Positions 54,421 to 64,000 of a stretch of DNA of 64,000 nucleotides are shown here, piece after piece. Within the stretch, counting starts at the first letter, position 1, and each line of letters opens with the position of its first letter. Under the pieces are notes generated by a model, which worked only from the letters and a program-made list of their open reading frames with translations, was not told the DNA's origin and made no database searches. A program made the position numbers and the translations under genes. This stretch comes from Euphorbia lathyris (taxonomy: Eukaryota; Streptophyta; Magnoliopsida; Malpighiales; Euphorbiaceae), in NCBI RefSeq assembly GCF_963576675.1, contig NC_088919.1, positions 49,126,501 to 49,190,500 of the forward strand, in the 5' to 3' direction.

Positions 54421-54691
54421 TAAGGGCTAGTTTGTTTTACTTATTATGTGATGTTTGCTGTTATGGTTTGTTGTTTGCTGTTGTTGTTTTCTGTTAAGGT
54501 TTGCTGTTGTTGTACAATAAGCTACTTTTCAGGTGTAAAAAGCAAACATGAGGTCACTAACCAAACACCTAATGCTGGTTTTTAGATGTAAAAGGCAAAT
54601 AAGAGGTCACTAACCAAACACTTAAAACTCTCACTTTTGAAATGAAAATGCAAACAATAGCATGAAAAGGAGCAACCAAACACCCCCCTAA
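54421..54691. mobile_element. Tourist-like MITE in the right palindrome arm
   Basis: 54424-54688 is absent from the left arm. It is bounded by TAA (54421-54423, 54689-54691), starts gggctagtttgtttt and ends accaaacacccccc. TAA duplications and TGTTTGG-type ends fit PIF/Harbinger MITEs. It contains repeated tttgctgttgttg and ggtcactaaccaaacac. Confidence 0.75.
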
Positions 54692-55216
54692 GGGATGTTT
54701 GATTACCTACGTTTCCCTTTTTGTTTGCCTTTTCACTTTAAAAGAGAGAGTTCTATGTGTTTGGTTAGATACCATTTGTTTGCTTTTATAGCTGAAAAGT
54801 AGCTTTCTACAAAAGCAATTCATCTTTGCTTTTTGAAAAAACAATCTTTTCCAACTGTAACAGTTCAATTTCATTGAATTTCCAGTTTCAAATTTATTTG
54901 CATTATAACCGATTAAATTTAATTTCATTGAATTTTCAAGTCAAAATTTATTGCATTGTAACTGATTAAATTTAATATTACGTGGTATTTTGTCAAATAT
55001 ACCTCTTAAATTTTTTAAGAAAAAATGCCTTCCGGAATTTATTGGATTATAACTGTCCAAAATTTTCAGTTTTAAAATTTTATTGCATTCTAACCTATTA
55101 AAATTTAATTTAATTGAGTTAAATTTTCATATATAAACCAATTAATTGTTTTATAATTGTCAGAAAACAACTCCAGACTTAATATATTAAGAGCTTCTGA
55201 ACATGTCTCAAAAGAA

Positions 55217-55890
55217 GAGCACCTCCACTGAGTTTTATCCTTTTAGAATATCTAATACAGTAAAATTAAATATCCCGACAGTCCAAAAATTACCAAAAAG
55301 TCCAAAAAATTATTTCGAGTTAATCCGCCAAAAAAAGGGGGGAAACGGACATCAAGAGGTGCCGCACATGCAGCACACGTGGTGGCGCGTGGGGGCCATG
55401 TGCCGCCCTCCCGAACTCCGTTCTGCCACCGTAATATGTTGATCTTAGGGTTTTGGGGTTTTGTGGACATGATGGTGTGGTTAGTTTTCTCGAAAAACAT
55501 GCCTAATTTTTTTTGCATAGAAACAGAAGAAAAAAATGAATTTAAAAAGACATTTCTTCAATCCGTGAATAGATTTTTCAAGAAACACGCATCTCAAGGC
55601 TGATTCTGACATTGAACAATTTTGAAAAAGCATAAGATATGGATTCCTTTTGAGTTTCAATCGTTTATAGAAGATCAAAAACATATTTTTGACAAGATTT
55701 TCTTAATCGGCACAAAAACTTATTTTAGATTGATAAGAAGATCAAACTAATAAAAAAATGTGTTTATACCAAAAATCAAGAACAAAATCAAGAATATATA
55801 TAAATACATCAATACAATCATTTTTAGAATGATCTCACAAAATTTCTTCATATTTATGGATACAAAAAAAACACAGAGTACAAGATCTAT
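55217..55890 (-). other. Probable internal remnant of a Copia-like element
   Basis: Lies on the internal side of the PBS at 55891-55903. No gag or pol motifs were seen; a G+C-richer island at 55330-55430 is unassigned. Confidence 0.4.
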
Positions 55891-55903
55891 GGCTCTGATA
55901 CCA
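55891..55903 (-). promoter_or_regulatory. Primer-binding site (initiator tRNA-Met)
   Basis: The minus strand reads TGGTATCAGAGCC, one base from the LTR end at 55905. Confidence 0.85.
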
Positions 55904-55904
55904 A

Positions 55905-57206
55905 TGAATGGATTAACGACAATTAATCCATTTGAGATATACGGGTTCGGGCATACCTTATTGAATAGCAGAACCTGTAGATCTCTTAGAGTAGCGGAAG
56001 CGGAACTTAGCACCACGATCTTGTACCACCGGTAACAGGCAACCACACAACATTAGCCAGGGAAGACTGAATAATCCACAGTCTAAAGTGAAGAAGAAGA
56101 AGAAGAAGAAGAAGAGAGAGAGAGAGAGGAGGTGCAGGAGGCAAGAGGAGGCAACCTTTTTTTTTATTTTTCAACCTTATGTTGTGATTAGTGTTAAACT
56201 GATACAGATCGGTTTCAGGACGTGTTAGTTTTAATCGTAAAGTAACAAAGATGTTTCTTCTCAAGCTGAACTTGAAGGATGAATCTTGGTTTTACGGCCC
56301 AAAATCCATAGGAAATCATAGATCCCACATTGTTGAGGTTGAAAACCCTAACAAGCTTCAATGAAGAAGATAATAAAATTGATTGATAAAAGTTGTCTTG
56401 ATTACAAAGAAAGAGATGTATTTATAGCATCTCAAAAACCCTAAAACAAACCTAAAACAAATTACACAAAAGGGCAACTACATAATTAATTAAAACGGTA
56501 TAAATAAGGGTAGATTGGGGTAATCTTAAAAGGAGTGGTGGGGTCAGTTTTCCTAGGCTGATCCCGGGTTGAGTTGTTTTGTTTGTTTGTTTTTTTTTCT
56601 TTCCTTTCCTACCAAAAAAAAAGAAAGAAAGAGTAATTTAAGGAATTAAAATAAGGAAATAGAAAAAGGCAATCAAGGAGTAAATTAAGGAATGAAACTA
56701 AGGAAATAGAAGGAGGCAATTAAGGAGTAAATTAAGGAATGAATTAAGGAAATAGAAAGAGGCAAGGGCAGGCGATCAAATGGATAAAGTTTAACCCTAG
56801 TCTTCCTCCTCTTCTTTGCTTGACGTTGAAGACTACTTTAACTATCTCATGCTCTGCGTGCCTTGAAGGACGCTCCGCGTGAGTGGGCCTCTAGAATTGG
56901 TCCTCGTCAGATGCATCTTCATCCCCTTCTCGAACCATCCTTCCACTCTCTGCTTGTCTTATTACACGCTCCGCGTGGACTAGATTAGTGGCCTCCTCTA
57001 CGTGTGGTTCTCTTCCTCCCCTCTTAGCATTAGACGCACGCTCCACGGGTTCTATCTTTCGCTCCACGTACGAGCACAAGATGCCCTCATCATAAACCTA
57101 TTTATAGGAAGCTAAAACCGTAATTTTCCATCTCTTAAGATGAGCTTGGCCCGTTCCATTTCGGGCGGGTCAGATTAATTAGATCCATACCCAATTAATT
57201 CTAACA
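55905..57206 (-). mobile_element. LTR of a Copia-type element (5' LTR, minus strand)
   Basis: On the minus strand it starts TGTTAGAATTAATTGGG at 57206 and ends CATTCA at 55905, followed after one base by the PBS. A TATA motif (gctataaatac, about 56415-56425) lies inside. The internal region to the left is short and the other LTR was not found, so the element is truncated or rearranged. Confidence 0.7.
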
Positions 57207-57524
57207 ATACATATATACATATAAATTGATATATTAAATAAATTAAAAAATATGTATGTATATTTTTTTTATTATAAGTAATTATTAAAAGATTAAAATT
57301 TTGTTTTTTATTTTAATAAATTAATATGAACAGTGATTAAATATATTTAGTCCTTGCCTTTTTATGTCTCACTTTATTTCAAAAAACATATTATAAGGTC
57401 TCTAATTTTTTATCACTGTTAACTTTTGGTATTTTGTCTATTTTTTTAGATTTTTAACCAAATATATCTTAGCTTTCAAGACAGTCATAGTACGGTACAA
57501 AATGACCATATTACTCTGGTATTT

Positions 57525-58745
57525 TCTGTTTGTCTATTTATACCGAATATAATGGTTAAAAAAAGATAAAAGGACTAAAAGGTTAACAGTAACAAAAGAT
57601 AGACACCTTATAATGTCTTTTTCCAAATAGGGGGGACTAAACATTGTGCAAATTTAAGCTTAACGTTTCCAAATAAGATCAATTTAAGTCCTCCAATATC
57701 GAAATTTTGAAAAGATTAGTTTGATTATTATTTAACTGTCACAACGGACCTTCCAAACAAGTTTGTCCATAAATTGAAGCAGTTTCGTATATTTTTTGCT
57801 GGTTTTTTGTAACTATATTAATAACATGGTAAATTATTTTAGACAATTTGATAAAAGAAAATTGTGATTAACTCATGGCAGACTAGAGATACCCGTCTTT
57901 GGCAGTATGAGATTCATACAACAGATCAAGTAGTGGCTCAAGCTTTCACAGTACTTAATGATTAGTCAGAAACAAATGCCTTGAGAAATCAGACTGGTAT
58001 GGAAGAACAACAGATCGGAAATACAGTAGTAGAAAATATTTCATTTGCTGGTTGCACGGCTTGGCACTTGCCATCTGAAGGACTTCTCTCGTGTTGTGTT
58101 GGTGCTGCATGTTTTAGCGCTGATGGTCGTGTAGGGATGGGAGCAGCAGTACGAGATGCACATGGGCCATTTGTAATGGGGAGATGTGCGGGTCTGTTAT
58201 GTTTTCCGACAACACGAGAATGTGAGGCCGAAGCTCTATTATAGGCTATGCAATGGCTAGAAGCTGATGAAATAAGGAATGTGGTTTTCGAATCTAATGC
58301 TAAACAAGTGATTGATACAATAAATTCTACTTCTGTTGATGATTCTGAATTTGGGGATAGAATTATTCAAATACGATCGATTCTAACATCAAATGACTCT
58401 TACTCAGTTAAATGGATACGACGACAAGCGAATGGGATGGCACATGTGTAGCACAGTCTTCTCGTTTATCCACTTGCCCTTCTTTTTTTAATTTATTACC
58501 GAGTTCTGTTTCTGATTCATTGTTACAACTTTTCCATGATCTGGCTCATTAATGCATTGTTTTTTTATTAAAAAAAAATACAATAAATATCTTAGACATA
58601 ATTAATATTTAGAAGGGTTAAAGCGATAGTTAATAATAATTTTGACATGTCGGTTATAATCTTACATATTTAATCCCTATTTTATAATAATTTATTAAAA
58701 ACTAATATTTTAAAACTAATTTTTAATTCATATTCTATTAAAAAT
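57525..58745 (+). repeat. Dispersed repeat, copy interrupted by a LINE stub
   Basis: 57525-57873 and 58576-58745 together match 51225-51795. About 50 bp present in the intact copy between the two parts is missing, replaced by the LINE fragment. Confidence 0.78.
57874..58575 (+). pseudogene. LINE RNase H fragment
   Basis: Frames 57981-58244 and 58248-58451 join across a TAG (ECEAEALL-*-AMQWLEADE, where CAG is expected) into an RVT_3 RNase H tail: ADGRVGMGAAVRDAHG, ECEAEAL, VVFESNAKQVIDTINS, VKWIRRQANGMAHV. A frame change follows. An A-run (about 58568-58577) ends it. 5'-truncated and dead. It is not the same family as the 41-47 kb LINE. Confidence 0.8.
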
Positions 58746-58759
58746 CCACATTTTTTGAG

Positions 58760-60379
58760 ATTCTGATAATTTTTAGCTTGGACTTGATAATTCTATCAAG
58801 CTTCCTACGTATCCCGAATCGTCTTTTCACTTTAAATCGGGAATCAAAGCCACGTAGTTCTACCCATTATCGAAAGAAAAATATCTGATGTTATCTTTTT
58901 ACTTAACAAATTCAACTTCAAAGTCTAAACGACTCGATTTATGATACGAGTTCAACTCAAGTCCAAAATGTCTACTTACGAAATGAATCCACTTAAATGT
59001 CTTAAGTCTAAAACGACTCTTTTACTAAAAGATCAAACTTAACATCTAGCACTACTGTTTTTTTTATTAAACAAACCATTTTTACTAAACGAATTAATCT
59101 CAAACCTGTAACACGGCTATTTTTTTTTACTAAAATGGTAATTTTTATCAAGTTTTATCAACAAATCATTTCTACTAAGCGAATCCAACTGAAACGTCCA
59201 ACACGACTCTTTTTACCCGAATGAGTCATTTTTACCAAACGAGTTATTTTTATCAAATCCATCCAACCCAAAGTCCTAAAACGACTTTTTACAAGAAAAA
59301 TCAACCAGCAAACAAAAACCACTCTAATCTAATCTGCAATGAAACCCTAGAAAATCCATCCCCATAATTCATCTTCCTCCTTGTTCCTATTCCAATCTGA
59401 ACCCCAATGGACAGCCACAAACCTGTGTTCTCAGTTAAATAATTTCAGAGAAAAACAACACCCACACGCAAGTATAAACAAGTTATTTATGAAGTCATAA
59501 AAAGAGAAATCGTGCATAGAAAGGTACCGACAATGACGATTTACTGCAAAAGATAGAATATCTTCGCACCTTAACTGCATGTTAAGATCCAGCCAAGGAG
59601 AGACTGAATCCATGAAAAACAACTAGGAGGAACCATTCGAACTACCTGAAACTAAAGGAAACCGCCACAGACCGGAACCGAATCCGTCTAAAACGAACTA
59701 ATCAGACTCATTTCAACCGGCAGTCATGGCCGACAGAAGAGAATCGGAGCCGAGCTCCTAGATTCCTTACCATATTCGACAAAGAGAGAGCCAGAGAGCA
59801 GGGAAGAAAAAAGGAGTTTTGTATCTAGATAAATCTTCTCATTAAATGACAGCTCATAGGACAATTAAAGTGCTAAGTTGATAATTAAATGACACCTGCA
59901 CTTTTCTTTGTTTTTATTTATTTTATTTTTTTGTAATTGATTGTATTGATAATTGGAATTTAATTATAATTAGTAGGATTTAACAATTTGACATATAAAC
60001 CATGTGTAGTTGTAAATTAATTCTTTCAAAATGAGTATAAAGAACCCAACAAAGAACCCAACAATTTACTGGAATAATTAGACGCCTAACTTAGGGGTTT
60101 TGTTGTTTTTTAAATCATATAATCCAAACTTCATAATAATAATGGTCGGATTAACTTGCTTAACCACCTAGTAATAATTCCAAGCTTCTTAAAATAAAAT
60201 GTTGCGTGTTAGTCTGACGGACTAAACTCTTATTGATAAATCGAGGATTAATCGAAAGATGTTATTTTCGATCTAAGAGAATTAAATGATAATTTTGAAA
60301 TGTTATTCCAAATAAAAATTAATTCAATTTGATATGCAAATTTCCTTTGATTTTAATAATTAATATTTTAGGCACGGAC
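58760..60379. other. LTR-related remnant and non-coding DNA
   Basis: 58785-58870 matches 47625-47720 (gataattctatcaagcttc, tacgtat, cgggaatcaaagccacgtag). The rest, to 60379, has many acgactctttt/aaacgagt motifs but no gene. The minus-strand 63-codon frame near 59.5 kb is unsupported. Confidence 0.5.
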
Positions 60380-62272
60380 TGTCAAACCCGACCTAAAATT
60401 AAGATCAGATAAGACGGTGAGACATTACCACTGACTTATTATATAAACAAGTAGTAGTATCTCTCAAATAAGGCGAAAAATCAAAGCGAAAACCAAATTC
60501 TAGTTTAAAGCTAAAATGACCAACATATGTCGGCATAACTTTTTCATACAGAGTCCGATTAAGGCGATTCAAAAACCCTTGGAAACGTAAGATAATAATA
60601 AAGAACTTTCATTTAGGACTCCATGACAGATTCGGCCTATATCTGGTCGAAAAATGCATCACAAGATTCAGGTACGAATCTGATTTTCCAGCATCACCTA
60701 TATAGACAAGTTATGACTTACTCATAACTCATATCACACTACTCCACAAGTTCTCAATTTCAGCTAATTATATATATATATATATATGTAGACAATACAT
60801 ATCAAACAAAAGGACACTACCAAAAACAAGTTATACAAGTGTCCTTATACTATCCACATATATGTACATGAACAAAATGGATGCAATACCCTAGAGACGA
60901 CTTGCACCTCGTAGATGTAACCGAACCTCGCCCTAGGATCGAGTACCCTCTCGGTACCTTACACTTCTTCGCCTAAAACAAAACATTAAAAACATTTGGA
61001 AAACATGAGACAAAAATCTCAATAAGAAACTATCAGTTATAAAAATCAACTTTACTTAACATAACTACATATATATACATTTATAAAGGATTTAATCAAA
61101 ACCTTGTAAAATATACTCAAAACTTAAGTTCATAATAGAATCAAGGTATTAAACCAAAAACATAAAATATTGTATCCATGTTTGAGTTCATCCCCTTATA
61201 TTTTCAGTCACAAATCACAACACATATACGAGACGTCTCTTAACATTGCCTATCCCATATGGTCTTACCCAACACTTCTCTGCCATACCCAATAGGTCTT
61301 CAGACTGTGTACACATGCCATATTTCTCACTAAATATGGTCTTTAGAATTAAATCCACCAAACCGCACTACTCTCAATGGATACCAAACATTTTATTCCA
61401 TATATATATATAGATTGGAACCAAAAACATATATGTATATTTGTATATACTTCACTTGATCATAATCAAGCTCACAAGTGTTCAATTCTCCAAAATATCA
61501 ATCCTTAATCAAATAAAATTTCAAAGTTAATCAACCAACGAAAACCTCAGATCAACATAACCAAGTAAAATCTGTAATTCACATATAAACATAGTCAATA
61601 GTTCATTTGAACTATAATTTCACAATAAAAAGCAAGATTGTGAAAAACCTCAATTTTACAAAATTCCGGCATAATCCTAAAATATCAATTTCTGGAAATT
61701 CTTTGATTATATATATATCTATATACATAAAACTCGAAATATAGTTGATAGTTACTTACCTTAGCTGCTAATTGAAGAAAATACACCCGTTCAATTCTCC
61801 TCTAAATCCTGTCTATGACGTTTTCCCTCCAAACGCTTTCGAAACTCAAAAACTCTTCGGTTAGGATTTAGATCTATACTTAAGGATGCTATAGTTTAAG
61901 TTTCAAGTGATTTGGACGGTCGAATCTCCGTAAATCAAAGAAACGGTGGAGAAACGGTCAAAGAACGGTTTGATAATAATGAAAGAAAAAGAAACAAAGA
62001 AGAAAAGAAAAGAAAGAAATAAGATGACGATGATGGATCATAGCTCCTGGAACAATTTGGGATTTATATCCCAAATTTGACAAATATCCATTTTGGTCCT
62101 CCATCTTTATATAATCTTTTAATAATTACCCTAAACTTTTAATTTGCACATCAACCCATCAAATTAACTCAAAATTTTTCCTATAACACCAAATAAAAAT
62201 CACATACCCCATAATTATAATATATATTAATATCTAGGTATAAATTCTAGAAATTTGGACACGGACGTGACA
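60380..62272 (-). mobile_element. 1.9-kb LTR of an element running off the window
   Basis: On the minus strand it starts TGTCACGTCCGTGTCC (62272) and ends GGTCGGGTTTGACA (60380). A polypurine tract lies just upstream, so this is the 3' LTR of a minus-oriented element whose body continues right beyond 64000. The flank at 60375-60379 is cggac; the partner duplication lies outside. The LTR length suggests Gypsy, but no pol sequence is in view. Confidence 0.7.
61170..61390. repeat. Shared 150-220-bp module (LTR copy)
   Basis: Contains gagacgtctc, ttgcctatcccatatggtct, taggtcttcagactgtgtac and tatggtcttt. It matches modules at 48318-48480, 62435-62650 and 62985-63200, so one unit recurs in an LTR, an old LTR fragment and twice in the internal region. 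Confidence 0.8.
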
Positions 62273-62290
62273 ATTCTCCCATCCTTAAAG
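62273..62290 (-). promoter_or_regulatory. Polypurine tract
   Basis: The minus strand reads ttaaggatgggagaat immediately before the LTR start TGTCACG at 62272. Confidence 0.7.
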
Positions 62291-64000
62291 AATTTTGCCC
62301 TCAAAATTCATCAATTCTCATACTCAAACTTATCTATTTCAAATCTTAAACAGAAAAATTTCATGTTGTTTCAAATCTATGCAATATGAAGAATCCGCAA
62401 CCAAAGCATTTCTTTAAAAACATAATATTTGAGTTCAACATATGTATCCATCACGTACATCCCCTATATCATATTTCCAATCATATCCATAATCGAGATG
62501 TCTCATAATATTGCCTAGTCCCATATGGTCTTACCCAACACTTCTTTGCCATACCCGAAAAGGTCTTTCAACTGTGTACACAGGCCATGTCCCTCACTGA
62601 ACATGGTCTTCAAATATCGAAGCCACCCGTCCGGACTACTCCCGATGGATACTAAATATTTTTCTATTAAAATACCAACTAAATCAAAATTCATCAAATA
62701 TTCAACCAAACTTTGATTTATATAAATTTTTCCATCAAAATAAAAATTTAATCAAAATTCCATAAAACAAGTGAAAATACGAGATAGAAATCTCAGTAAG
62801 TAACTATCAATTATCAAAAACTAAGAATTTTTTTTTAGCTATAAGTATATAATAACTTGAAAATAACCTTTTTATTTGATTATCAAACTAATCATATTTA
62901 TATCCAAATGTTCAAATCAATATAATCAAAACATAATGATCTATATATGAACACTTTGTTAAAACCAAAGTTCAAATCAAATTTTAATTGTATCCATCAC
63001 CGAGTATCCCCTCATATATCAATCCATAACACGTAACATATTCGAGACATCTCTTTAACATTGCCTATCCCATATGGTCTTACCCGACACTTCACTGCCA
63101 TACCCGATAGGTCTTCAGACTGTGTACACAGGCCATATTTCTCACTAAATATGGTCTTTAAATAACAAGCCCACCGATCCGGACTACTTCTGATGGATAA
63201 TAAAAATACTTTCTTTCCAAAATACTCATTTAAAATAGGAAACCTTTCTCATTTAAAGTTTTCGATATCAAATTCCAATACTTGCTATTATTGAAATACC
63301 AAATATTTCATATTTTCCAGCAAATTCATATGCCCTCCATTCATAGAATTTTATCTTTGTTCATGCATGTCAACAATCAACCCTTAGGAAGAAAACTAGT
63401 TTCACATGCCAAAACATTTTGACTTGCAAATCATGTCCCAATCACATCCACAAAACAAAATTTCAGAGAGCTTCTTTACTTGACAGTTCTCACGGCATCC
63501 AAAATCATCCAAAGTCCATCTCTATGGAGTACCAACTACTCACTCAATGTTATCATGGAGCAACAAACTCTTAAGTTAATTTTTGTCTTCAAATTAGCAA
63601 TTTTGACATGGTATATATATTAACCATAACTTTTTATCAATCGAGAATAATAACTTTTAACTCATTCTAGAACCTAAGATCTAAAACCAATTAATTCGTT
63701 CTTTTTGGACCTATGAAGCACAAAGAGTTCCAAACAAACACATAATATATGCCTTAATTATGATTACCAAAGCATGACCAAACCAAGTCTAAGTGAGAAC
63801 TTTACCACACTAGACGTTTGCAAAATATATAATGCCATTTAATTCCATCAGTTCACCTATAAAACACTCAATGCACGCTTATGAACCCATAAGTCCAATT
63901 CATCTTTAATTCAATGCAGCATACCAACAATCCATACAAATAGTAGATAGATCAAGGTTCAATTTATTGACAAAAGAAAAATAAGGAAATTCGTTATTAA
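62291..64000 (-). other. Internal 3' region of the same element (no ORF)
   Basis: Contains two copies of a module also present in the LTR (62497-62650 and 63041-63200). No gag, pol or other protein motif is seen up to the window end. The body presumably continues to the right. Confidence 0.55.

Larger units (their letters stand above)
52826..55216. repeat. Giant inverted repeat (arms about 1.1 kb)
   Basis: The left arm (52826-53965) and right arm (about 53985-55216) are reverse complements along almost their whole length, from ttttgagaca...agctcttaat at the outside to a centre at about 53970-53985 (gatggagtttgaaactc / gagtttcaaactccatc). Similarity is roughly nine bases in ten by eye. Each arm has its own later insertion: a SINE on the left and a MITE on the right. 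Neither is in the other arm. No transposase and no clear target duplication. RNA from it would form a very long hairpin. Confidence 0.88.

Noticed and set aside
55203..55603. ORFs around a G+C-rich island
   Set aside because: No protein family recognised and frames overlap on both strands; probably part of a decayed element.
59431..59622. 63-codon minus-strand ORF
   Set aside because: No recognisable domain, and neighbouring sequence is LTR remnant.

Overview
This window looks like transposon-dense intergenic DNA from a eudicot plant. The evidence is high A+T content, GT-AG introns, plant-type LINEs, Tork-type Copia and Tat-type Gypsy retrotransposons, MULEs, several MITE families, a tRNA-derived SINE, and one plant-specific gene: a heavy-metal-associated isoprenylated plant protein (HIPP). 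The species cannot be named from sequence alone. Nothing bacterial or viral was seen, and no rRNA, tRNA gene or CRISPR array was recognised.

Layout. (1) 1-2.15 kb: a MULE-like terminal fragment and a 5'-truncated L1-type LINE (minus strand). (2) 3.2-6.1 kb: a Pack-MULE with long terminal inverted repeats and a 10-bp target duplication. It contains an RTE-type LINE fragment and a captured, broken piece of a xyloglucan xylosyltransferase (XXT, GT34) gene. (3) 7.5-7.9 kb: a 3' LINE stub. (4) 8.03-27.38 kb: a MITE split by an 18.7-kb Tat-lineage Ty3/Gypsy element on the minus strand. That element has 2.75-kb LTRs, a GCTAC target duplication, a primer-binding site matching tRNA-Arg, one gag followed by an ORF with three further gag-like modules, RT, two RNase H domains, integrase, and an antisense six-exon plant-mobile-domain (PMD) gene with its own TATA box. 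All ten internal stops scored in these frames are TAG. (5) 27.4-33.2 kb: a tandem duplication, a second MULE-like element rich in foldbacks, and an Emigrant/Lemi1-like MITE.

(6) 33.5-40.05 kb: the HIPP gene (four recognisable exons, CaaX end), with a young Copia element inserted in sense in its first visible intron. A frameshift before the first metal domain and an altered CxxC suggest decay. (7) 40.4-47.3 kb: a MITE and an almost complete L1-type LINE (minus strand) with a 13-bp target duplication. (8) 47.5-52.8 kb: old LTR remnants and a Stowaway-like MITE. (9) 52.8-55.2 kb: a giant inverted repeat (arms about 1.1 kb) carrying a SINE in one arm and a Tourist-like MITE in the other. A third copy of the arm lies directly upstream of HIPP. 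(10) 55.2-64 kb: a Copia-type LTR with PBS, a LINE stub, and a 1.9-kb LTR whose internal region runs off the right edge.

How the parts relate. The only plausible host gene is HIPP, and it is hemmed in by insertions. The rest is a nested record of transposition: Pack-MULE into older repeat DNA, Tat element into a MITE, Copia into HIPP, LINE into a LINE-like tail, SINE and MITE into opposite arms of the palindrome. The least ordinary items are the Tat element's multiplied gag modules, its TAG-only pattern of decay, its antisense PMD gene, and the palindrome that shares sequence with the HIPP upstream region. All calls come from reading the sequence; no database search was run.
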